DNA of 64,000 nucleotides. It comes from Lucifuga dentata. Lineage: Eukaryota > Chordata > Actinopteri > Ophidiiformes > Bythitidae. The translations under genes were made by a program, and so were the position numbers. This document shows positions 49,750 to 60,291 of the stretch, one piece after another. The DNA is taken from the NCBI GenBank assembly GCA_014773175.1, contig VXCM01003330.1, forward strand, positions 1 to 64,000. The letters run 5' to 3'. The stretch's first letter is position 1, and each line of letters starts with the position of its first letter. The notes below the pieces were generated by a model that was not told the origin of the DNA, did no database searches, and saw only the letters and a list, made by a program, of their open reading frames with translations.

Positions 49750-49917
49750 ATTGTCACCCTTCCTGCCGTTCCTGTGTGGGACCTCTGGCCTCTGACTGTC
49801 TCCGTTGCCTCAAACCCGAGGAAGTCCTGATCCCTCAGTCTAGCCGTCTCCAACATGGTGTCTGCACAGCCAGCTGTCCCGAACGCAGCTTCCTGGATGA
49901 GATGAGGACATGCAGAG
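49750..49917 (+). CDS. fras1: fras1 exon: furin-like repeat 6 (long form)
   Basis: Internal exon of 168 bp, phase 1-1, 55 full codons against 46-48 in the other FU exons. It encodes CHPSCRSCVGP, DCLRC, KPEEVLIPQSSRLQHGVC, TASC and RTC. The extra residues between the fifth and sixth cysteines, starting Lys-Pro-Glu-Glu, are also found in FU6 of mammalian FRAS1, which is one of the best markers that this gene is fras1 and that no FU exon has been missed before it. The donor is gtgggt. Confidence 0.96.
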
Positions 49918-52103
49918 GTGGGTACATACGCTTTTCATTTGATTTTTATTCAAGAGAGGAAGTACATGTGTCGCCTAGCTGGAGAGCGTCAGCAGTACTT
50001 GGCTGTTATACTGTGAAGGTCAAAGTAAAGAAATCCTAAAGCAAAAGTGGGAAAATCAAAGAGGGCAAGTGTTTGATTAGAAAATGATATGCTCAATAAG
50101 TAAAAGCCATATATCGAAGTTTTAGTTTATTAAAAAAATATTACTATAATATTGAGTTACACAATTAAATGAATAAATTAAATTATGCGTTATATACGAT
50201 TTAAGATTGTGTGATGCTGTGCAGATTTTGGTAATATTTAATGTATTAGTAATTGTGTGTGTACATGCGTGTGGGTTGGGGTTGTAGTGTGTTTCTCTTT
50301 GGAAATAGGAGGATGGTGTGTGGAGACACCTAATGAGGCTGTTTGTGTGTGAAATTGTGCGTGTAACTGGCTAATTGTTGAGGTGTGTTTTGAGTTTAAA
50401 GGGCTGTCTGTCAAGTGAGAATACTCTCCAACCCCTCAGCACGCACACACACATACACACATACACACACACTGCACCTTCCACTTCCTTCCCCGAATGC
50501 CACATGGTGTTTTCTTAATATGGAGGTTGGGAAGGAGGAAGATGAAATGGCTGTAATCAGGTTTTCTTTATTTTTTTTCATATCTCCAGCTGTGAGCTGT
50601 GAAATGTTGAGCAATTCAGGCTAATTACCTCAATTAAAGCCCCTCTTCCTCTTTACTGCTTGTTCAGGCGTTGTGCCCACTGATTGTACTGCTTTGGCTG
50701 GGATAAGAGGATTTGTCACAGTGTTTGTCCTGCCTGCTGTTCCTTCCTGCACGCAGCCAAACTTTCAGCAACACCTGCGTTTCCTTCAGCTGCACTGTCC
50801 TCCCAGCTCGCCGTTCATCTGCTACTGTCACTAACTTTAATAATACGACAGTCGCACCGTCAAACATCAGCCGTAACACTTCACAACACACACCAAGAGA
50901 TTCCATTCACAATCAACCAGAGTCCCAACTCTCAAAACAAAAGCATACAAAAAAATCTCTCACAATCAATCCCAAATCAAATATGAATCAAAGGTAACGA
51001 ACATGAGGGAGAAAGAGAAAAACAGCATAAACTAGCATAGAAGAAAGCAAATGGAAAGAAAAAATGGATGAAGCCGTGGAGATGACATATGATGACAGAT
51101 ATCATATCTGTGCATATCTATGAAGGTTTATACTATAAATGGGCATTATTTCCTTTCCTTTACTTACACAAACAGTGCATCAATACTTTGCTTCATTATT
51201 CAGTAACCAGCAAACTGAAATGATGACAGTCCACTTTTAGCAGCTATAATATCTTCATATTCAGACTCCAGTGAATCTTTTTTGGGGTCAGTATTTTGTA
51301 ACTACAGTTTTCCATTTACTGTCCCACTGGAGCCGCCCAGAACTATGTCAGCTTTGGACTTGCAGTTTCCAGCGTACAATGTACTATCTGACATAAAACA
51401 AAGTATCTCCAAATTTTCAATGTTCTACTTTCTAATAAAATATTCTAATAGGATTTTGTCGTCAGTTTCTGGCTCAGAAACTACATTTTTAAAAAGTTAG
51501 GATTCAGAAAATTCCATGTTACAGAAATCCATGTTGATAAACCTGTGCCTTTAGTCTGCATCTTTGTATCTGCTGGTTTTTCCATCATACCTCCATGCCC
51601 TCATGGATAAATGTGGGATGGATAAATATTCCAGTTGGTTGACTGGGTGTAATGAGGGGGTGTACTGCAGTACTGGACAATAGTCATGATTTATGGCGTT
51701 GCAGACCCTTTGCTGCTTTTATTGCACCTTTAATGTAAAAATGATGTTTTGTGAGCAGCCAGTGGAGATAGTGAAGGAAATGAGTGACTTGGGAGATATG
51801 AGGTTGAAGACAAGACTGGCTGCTGCATTCAGGGTTTGTCGGGATTTCTCACGGTGCTGGAGATAAGTGTGAAGCTTTCAGTGTTGTGTGTGTCTGTTTA
51901 CAGTCACGCAGCAGCTGTTTCTGTGTGTTGCTGTGGTTTATCATGACAATTACAGAGCTCTGAGAAAGGGCTTTATAATTTCCTGTTTGTGATCGGCTCC
52001 TGGATTTCTGGATTTCTGTAATTGTTCACTCATTCACTTGTTTATACATTTTTCCCACTTCACTGTTATTCACCGCTTACTTGTCCATACAGAAATGTAA
52101 TTT

Positions 52104-52425
52104 ATGCATACATGGAAACGCCTTATGTGTCACATAAGATTGCCATGCATATACTCTATGTGGGAATGAGGCATCATATACAGAATACCATAATATACAT
52201 GCTTTTTTGTATCCATTTAAACTTTTTTACCTTTTGAATAATCCATATCTTTAGCCTTCAAGTTTCTTACAATAATAAATCAAGTCAAACAGAACAAATA
52301 CAAAAAAAAGTAAAGTTTCCCATTTGGCATCACACTTGAGGACTCTGTAAATGAATTCCTGCAGCAGGGGTTGTGAGTCCGACCCTTTCGACTAATAGTG
52401 TGATTTGTCTCCTTACAACAGATTC
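52104..52425 (+). repeat. Direct duplication, unit A
   Basis: About 320 bp that recurs, roughly 85-90 % identical by eye, at 54177-54521. Shared phrases include GTATCCATTTAAACTTTTT, AATAATAAATCAAGTCAAAC, CAGCAGGGGTTGTGAGTCCG and CTAATAGTGTGATTTGTCT. No coding signal is seen. Confidence 0.85.
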
Positions 52426-53489
52426 CTCTGGTGTTTTAAAGTTTAGAGCAGGCCAAATACCAGAGGAAACTTTGTTTACTTTACCTGGAATTGAACAGTC
52501 ATTAGCAATATTGAACTCCTTTAATTGCCCTAAAGGAGATAGTTAAAAATCAGAGAGTAGTAGCATCGTAGTTTCCTCTCGTGCTGCTTCATCTCTGAGC
52601 TCGCTGATCAACTCTGGACTCACAGGCAACACAGAAGCAATACATGAGCTAAAGTGTGTTTAAGGTCACATTTAAGACTTTATTCTTCTTAATGGCAGCA
52701 CGTATGTTCAGAGTTAAAATATACAGAAACAAAATCAGAACAGTGACCTGTGATAGCAGCAGGAAATAATGTCTGCAGGGACTTTTGGTGGACAGGACAG
52801 TGTCTTATATGAAGCAACTCTGCAGCACAAAAGACAAATTAGGACTTAGGACTGTTTGATTTAGCCTCAGCCTACAGTATAAACTGAAGGGAGATGATCA
52901 AACCTGTATCACTGAACAGTTTATGATATTCTCAAGTTTGTAAGAAACTCAACATTTGATATGTTTTTGCTTACAGTTCATTTTAATTTAGACAGCAAAC
53001 ATATTTACTGTTGCAGTATTGCAGTATTTGCTGTCATCATATTGAGTCAGGCATGCTGACGAAGGCTGTAAAGTGAGCATCAGATTAAGACAGTTGCTGA
53101 TTTTGTTTCTATTTCTATCTCAGCCCAGTTTTATCCGTTCGTATTCATGCTTTTTTCTGCTCAAACTTTAGAAAAAAAAACATGCTGATATGTGAACAAA
53201 TTGGATTTTTGCTGCCTATCTCAGTGTCGCTTTCAGCTGTTGTGTCTCATATAATGCTGTTAATCTAGTTTTCCACTTTCAAATGCTGTTGAGTTGTTTC
53301 TATTTCTTTCTGTTTTTTTAACACTTAGCTACAACAGAATGATCTGGGGATCTGCTTGATAAAAGACATGTCATTAAACCTCTGTAAAAAGAAAGCAAAG
53401 TTATTGCATTCAGCCTATATTGACAGCAGAGTGTCACTGGGTTCAGAGTTAAAGTATTGACTGATAAAGCCTGGGAACAATGGAGCCTG

Positions 53490-53528
<39 letters not shown>
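53490..53528 (+). repeat. (TG)n microsatellite
   Basis: Pure TG repeat between the two units of the direct duplication. Confidence 0.95.
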
Positions 53529-53529
<1 letters not shown>

Positions 53530-54176
53530 TAGGTTGCATTCTGACATATCCTAAGACCTCCTGATCAGCTATTGTCCTGATGGTGTGCAAACATGTACGA
53601 GACTCACATATGAGATTTCTGCATATACGCACGCACGCACACACACATATGCATTAAGTGGGTCAGGGCTGATGAGCTATCAGATGTCTGAGAGGAAATT
53701 CCAGGCTGTAAATCCCTCTCCTCTCCAGTCAACAGCTCTCCTGTGCAGTCAGAGATAGCTGATGTGTAGGAGGCTTAATGTTGCTGTGAGAGGAGATGTG
53801 GAGCACGTCAGGCTGCACTGTCACACTCTGCTGTCTCATATACAGAAGTGTTCACACTGCATAGCAATTAACAGTCATTTGAATGTTTAACTTTGTTGTT
53901 TATTTACTGTGAACTATGAATAGAGCAGTATCATGTACAAGCACGGTACAAGGCCCTTTCTTGCAAATAACCGTTTGTGTGTCCTCCACCATTTGTACCT
54001 TCAGAAGTATTCTCTGATTAGCTCCTCCTCCTCCTCCTCCTTCTCTCAGATTGAAGGTGCCCATTACATTGAAATCAGCTGGTGTGTTTTCGGTTTAACT
54101 AAAAACCTGTAGCCTCTCTGTCTATGGCACATAAGGCGAGATTCATTAAAACAAAAATCATGATCATGATAATTTG

Positions 54177-54521
54177 TGCATACGTGGAAATGCCTTATAT
54201 GCCATGCACATACTGTATGTGAGAATGAGGCATCATATATGGAATACCATATATAATATACATGCATTTTTGCTTTTACTCTTTGTATCCATTTAAACTT
54301 TTTACCTTTTGAATAATGCATATCTTTAGCTTTCAGGCTTCTTACAATAATAAATCAAGTCAAACAGAACAAACAAAAAAAAAAAAAAANAAAAAAAAAA
54401 AAAAAGTAAAGTTTCCCATTTGGCATCACACTTGAGGACTCTATAAATGAATTCCTGCAGCAGGGGTTGTGAGTCCGACCCGTTCGACTAATAGTGTGAT
54501 TTGTCTTCTTACAACAGATTC
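54177..54521 (+). repeat. Direct duplication, unit B
   Basis: Second unit of the pair, about 2.1 kb downstream in the same orientation. It differs by scattered substitutions and a longer A-run holding an N at 54390. The differences show an old duplication or two copies of an uncharacterised repeat family rather than an assembly error. Confidence 0.85.
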
Positions 54522-57005
54522 ACGATAATTAGCACAGTGATAATGGAAGCTCATTCATAACGCTTTCCTTACGTTAGTCAGCGCATCGTTGTCCCATTAC
54601 CAACACGTCGTTGTGAGGGGTGTCACAGGTAAAAGACAATGAAGATCATTGTGTTATTGAGCTGCTTCATATTAAAAGCCATCCCTTATACTGCTTCATC
54701 AGGTGTCAAAACACGTGAGGCGAATACAGTTTAAAATGCTGCCCAGATTTTATATCGCTGAAATTTACCACCAGACTGAAACAGGTCTTCATTTTTGCAT
54801 GACGGTTTTATGAACAGCTTCCCTGACATGTTTATAAAGAAATACCTGAGCCTCTTTCAAGGCAAACGCTATAAAGATGATGGTAACTGGCATTTATGAA
54901 TGAGGGAACATGGTTGTGTGACAGTATTTGCCCTTACTGATGCATTAAGTCTGGAACTGTGTTTTATGAATCCCACTCATAATTTGACACAAGGTGTAGC
55001 AGAGGGAGACCATATCTTCTGACCATGCAGTAGGAGTCACTATTTTGCCATGACAAAAACACAATCCTTCACTAGTTCCCACTCTTCAACAATGCTAGAT
55101 TGATTCAATGGGACCAAGCATGTTAGCGGGCATTGAACCAAGAGTGGTGAGTGCCTTTTCCCCTCTGCTACCTCAACACTTCCATTGGTCTGTACCTTTA
55201 TCTAGATATACCTTTAGGCTTAAATGTAGAAATTCAGCCTCACAGAAAGTTTTTTTGTAACATCATAGTGGATCAAAGGTGCATTACATTTCTGTTATGG
55301 TATGACATAACATGATATGATATAAGTATCTGAAACAAAAAAAAAAATAAATAAATAAAAAAAACTTTTTTAGTAGGAAAACCTCTGTTGATGAGCATGT
55401 GGCTTTCAGTTTCCTGACTGCATAGCCAGCAGTCATTTTCTATAGCCAGACCATAATTTGACCAGAAGACCAGAAGGCCAGTGGCCCTGTGCTGCTTTTC
55501 AGAACTCCAGCTTACGAGGTCCAGCTCCATGCTCTGAGACCTTCACATCCCTGTTTGGGGCAAGATTCTTTCTAATCCCACTGAATCAGTTAAGGGTGTT
55601 TTGTAAAACTGCACGGAGAAAATCAAAACTAAATCTGATTTAGTCCTGCTTCTGATCCCAACTTGAGTTGGATCTGCTTTGTAAAACAGCCACATGCCTC
55701 ACCTTATGCCTGAGAGAAGTTGACTTTAGTGAACCCACCAGGCCCTCAGGCTCCTGACAACATTCCTCCTGGACAAAAACAAACCCCTCAACCATTGTAA
55801 GGATTTGAGTAGTCATTTTTCCAGTTTCTATTCAGCCTTCCTTCTGGTTTTCACCTGGAAAAAGAACTGTGAATGACAGAAAGGTTCAGAAAGAAACCTT
55901 GCCACACTGCAAAAAATCCCGTACAAGAAGCAAGCTAAATATTCTGTAATGCTGTAAAATTTTCTAGCATCAAATTTCAAAAAGGCTTTGAGAATGGGCT
56001 AAGCAAAAATGACTTAAGATTTTTTAAAAGTAGCAGCCATAACAAAATACTATTTGACCCTAACACTAGCAATAATTTAATTTAATAATTTAATTTGTGT
56101 GTAGCTTCATATTAGCAATGAAACTTGTCTTATAACAGAACCACAAAGTTCTACCAAACCTGTAAACAACAGAATTGTCGTTGATTGTCACTTTCTCCAA
56201 ACTGTCTCTCACATGTGGATGGACCATCATAAAGTAACATCTTATAGCATAACAAAGAGGTAAATTGTCAATGAGATTTAACCATCCAGTTTAGTTTCTG
56301 CTGTGGAACTGTGCTGTATCAATGCAATGAGTATCTGTGTACTATACCAGCAGGCACATTCATAGAAAGCAGCAAGGAGCACTCACACCCCCAAACTAAA
56401 TCAGCCCCATAGACTGCGCCCACCCGAAATTATGACCCTGTCAGCACAAACCAAAGTAATGACTCCCATTCTCCAGGCGCATGCACCAGATAATGTCTGA
56501 TGAGAACGCCTGTGCATGTGAATTTGGGAGGTATAACAATCAATATGCACTCCACATCCCCCCAACAAATTAGATATCCAAGCTGCTATAAAGGAATAAG
56601 AAGCCATCTGTCTTTCTTTCTTATTGTTTCCTTTTATTAATGAAGCACGTTTGACAGGAGGACTGTTTAATATGTTTCTGTCAACATTTGATTTCTTATA
56701 TGAGAGTTGATATGAAGGCTTTGTTGTGTGCTTAAGAGAAGCAGCTTCAGTGTGGCAGCATGAAAAAGTACTTTAATACATGTAGGTACTTTGAGTACAG
56801 GTTTGAGGTACTGGTACTTTACTTGAGTATTTCCCCACTACTTCATTTGAGAGTAAATATATATGACAGTACTGTATCTCCAGTTATTTAATTCTGAAAT
56901 GTTAATTATTTCAAGGTTTATTTCTCCAATTTTGGAGGCTTTCAACTGGAGAAAGTTGAAATAAAATTTCCTGTCCCCATTTTTAAAAAATACTGTATTT
57001 CATGT

Positions 57006-57147
57006 TTAAAGGACCATATCAGCCATTTTGCATGTTTGAGCCTAATATATTAAATTTTCATACATGTTATGTTACTGACAATCATACGTGTATGAAAATT
57101 GAATATATTAGGCTCAAACATGCAAAAAGGATGGTATGGTCCTTTAA
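57006..57147. mobile_element. TTAA-flanked element, copy 8: arms-only hairpin derivative
   Basis: Only the two terminal arms remain. TTAAAGGACCATATCAGCC opens the left arm, GGTATGGTCCTTTAA closes the right arm, and about 60 bases on each side pair with roughly five mismatches around a loop of about 20 bases. TTAA borders are intact on both sides. Confidence 0.88.
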
Positions 57148-57536
57148 TGTAATCAATCTTGAAAATTAGTGCTTTTGCTTTGGATGCTTGGCTACAGTTT
57201 CCTGTTAATATTTATTTATATAAACAGAATTTTGAATGCAGGACTTGTAGTTGCGCTGCAGACATCATGGCTGAGAAGCGTGTGCACAGACATGTCAGCG
57301 GGTGGTGAAATCAGTCAGGGAATCAATATATGTTGTTTTCTCATCTCAGCTAATCAATTCAGCTGCTGTGTTTGACAAAGAAGAGGTGGATTATGGGTCA
57401 GCACCAGGTAGGTGAGTAATGATGATGATGATGATAGGACATCAGATTGATTGTTTTCAGCAGCTGCTGTTGGGATTTTTCAAGTCCTTGCATTGACACT
57501 GAAGTGTTCCCCGCGATGTTTTCGCAGACCGAAACA

Positions 57537-57793
57537 CACGCACACACGCAAGCACGCACACACACACACAGAGCAGTGTTAGCTTAGGTAACGTTTGAAG
57601 CACCACTCTTTTCCTGCCAGTGGCTGTCATGCAGAGTGTACACACATCTGGATACAGCTGACAGGTCACTGACACAAACATGGAACAGTAATTACACGCA
57701 CACACACACACACACACACAAACTTTTGTGCATATACATTATACCAAAAAAGGGAAGCACTATGGGGATTCACACTGATGGTTGCCTGAGTGG

Positions 57794-57833
<40 letters not shown>
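57537..57833 (+). repeat. Cluster of three CA repeats
   Basis: CA-rich runs at about 57537-57570, 57698-57720 and 57798-57833, separated by unique sequence. Confidence 0.93.
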
Positions 57834-57835
<2 letters not shown>

Positions 57836-60150
57836 CTGGTAGTGACAGGCCTTTTGTCTTACATTCCCACCAGCAGCAGCCGGTTGGTTTTTGGCTGCCA
57901 CAGCTGAGCGCACTGCACAGCTATTTGTCTTCACACTGCCAAAGCAGACATCAGAGGCTACACAAAGGGCTTGTTTAGGGCAGCGATGTCGGGGAGGTTC
58001 AACAGGGTGGGAGGCATGTATAGATGGTTCATAATTCAAAGACAGGCAGGTAGTGTGTATTTAAGTCCATTTAATCCATGGTCAAAATACAGTATAAACA
58101 AACCCCCCACCACCAAAATTAAAACTCAGGATTGGAAGTTTGGAAGATTGTTATCAATCTCAATCTGGCTGACATGTTTGAAACACATTAACACTTGGCA
58201 GCTGACAAACACGCAAGGCTTATTTTGTGTACATTCATCCTCTGCAATAGTATATATGTGGATATGCTAAACTTCATATGATCTTGTATTAGTGACTAAA
58301 GTCATTCCATGACTCACAATTTTTATTTTTCGTACTTTTAATGGAGTAAGGCTAGCAGTTCCCCCTTGCTTTCAGTCTTTGTGCTAAGCTAGGCTGAACA
58401 CATGCTTTAATAGATATAAAATGCTTATCCAGCTCAGGATATTCCAAAAATGTTGGAATGTTCTTTTAAAAAAGATTGAAACCTAAACTTTCTCCTAAAC
58501 ATTTGGGAGCAAAAGCTCCATCCAGAGGAAATTAAACTCAGTAATATTTAATTATATTTTTTCTCTTTCCTTGATGTGTTCAATTATTCCTCTTGCGCAG
58601 TTGGAGCCAATTTACCTAACGTAGCTTTAATCTTTTTGGCTGCTATTTCCAAATTTTATCTAACAAGCTAGATCATCCTGTTATAATCCAACTAGAAGGT
58701 TTTATGCTTCATTGTCTGTATTAAATAATTTAACATTCAGAATTAGGAAGGAGCAGAAGTCATCTCTGGCATGTGGTGTGTTGAATTGGTTTGGCTGGCA
58801 CTGACTGCTGTTTTACTGCCTAGTTTCTGATAGGTGAAGCTGCCTGTAGGCCTTGTACCAGTGTTGCATTACTTCTGATTGGCAGAGCTGAAAACAGGCT
58901 CTAGGGACTTGGTTCCAAAAATGCCAATAGTAATGAAGCATGATACAGTAGAGTGGCTGCGGAAAGACTGAAATAGTGATAAAAATTGACTCCAGGCTGC
59001 ACTTCAGGCTCAAAAACAAAAACTGCAACTATTTATACTGGTTTACATTGTCCTTAATTCACTTATGACACATTTACAGTGCTGCTGTGTGCAGTCGAAT
59101 TAATAATATATAAACCAAAACCCTGATGCCTTCAGTTAAATTCTCACCACTGTAACTGTATCATGTCTGCAAACTTCTGAGCTGCTGGTGTCAGATTAAC
59201 AAAGAACTATGATACTGAATATTTCTCATGCAGATGCTTTAGACAAGAACTCCATGTCTAAAGAACATTCTTGCACATTGCTCTTGTCGTAAAGACTTTA
59301 GGTTCTTTTGCATCAAACCTTTGGAACTAAAACTAGAATTACTTTACCTGGAACTATCCGGAGTAGGAACTACATGGTTCCTACAACTTTAAATGTGCTT
59401 CAAATACAATGATAGGGAAATCAAATGAAAAATTAAAAAAAAAAAAAAAAAAAAAAACACTGCTTAGCTTCTGCTGAAAATTGTTCAACTTGATGGACAA
59501 CATTCAACAAAGACATGGCAGGATAGAGTCTGTCGTACCTACAGTACCAGAGTATTGTGTATCATCATCAGTCTTGTTCATTATGTATTTTTTTGGCACT
59601 GATTTGCAATATGAGTAATTTAGAGTTGTGATAATCATGGATAGATCTTGTGATTTTGCTTTCTGTAAAAACAAGCTGAAAGTATTTAAAAATTGCTGTT
59701 ATCTGGAGAAGCTTGTTGACCAATCAGCGATGTTCTGTCTCCATCTGGCAGTTCCTGAACCATCAGAAAGTACTTATGCTGGATTGCAAACTAAAAACTG
59801 GTTCAAGTTGTGCTCCTGTACCAAAATGGCTCCTAGTTCCTTAGTGCAAAACAAAGGAAAAGTTATTGAATTCCTGAAAAGGTTCCTGGTTCCTGAAAAC
59901 GTTTTTGGATTTTTATTTGGTTAATACATGATGAAATATTTCAGTCCTTTAAAGGAGAACACTCACGTTTTGATGAAGGTTTGCAGACAGATAGCGGTTT
60001 TTGGTCTCGTTGCAATTGTTGTAAAGTGGTGGGGAGGACAGAGTAGTGACAGATCCACTGTTTGAGCAGGTCCTCCATCTGTGGCCATGTTTAGGTTAGA
60101 GATTTTTGTTCTGCATATTGAAGCTTTTACCTTCTCTCTGTCCTTTTCAG

Positions 60151-60291
60151 AGTGTCATACCTCCTGCTGGCACTGTACTGGAGCCAGCGTAGACGACTGC
60201 ACATCCTGTCCCTCCACGTCCAGCCTGCACGAGGGCCGCTGTGTTCCCACCTGCCCACAAGGCTTCTACATTCAGGACAGCAACTGCCAAG
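60151..60291 (+). CDS. fras1: fras1 exon: furin-like repeat 7
   Basis: Internal exon of 141 bp, phase 1-1, last exon in the window. It encodes CHTSCWHCTGA, DCTSC, GRCVPTC, PQGFY and SNC, eight cysteines, and corresponds to FU7 of FRAS1. The first two bases complete a Glu codon with the G of the previous exon. The donor is gtgaac, followed by a short CA repeat. The reading frame leaves one base (G) to be completed by the next exon, which is not in the window. Confidence 0.95.

Larger units (their letters stand above)
49918..60150 (+). other. fras1 intron between FU6 and FU7
   Basis: Intron of 10233 bp, donor gtgggt, acceptor ttttcag. It holds a direct duplication (52104-52425 and 54177-54521), TG and CA repeats at about 53490-53528, 57537-57570, 57698-57720 and 57798-57833, a hairpin transposon derivative at 57006-57147 and an A-run at about 59435-59457. 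The remainder, including 50040-52100, 54525-57000 and 57850-60100, shows nothing I can name. Confidence 0.82.

Noticed and set aside
50644..50997. Cysteine-containing open frames after the FU6 exon, considered as an extra FU exon
   Set aside because: Cysteine spacing does not fit a FU repeat, no phase-1 acceptor and donor pair fits, and FU6 to FU7 are already consecutive in FRAS1.
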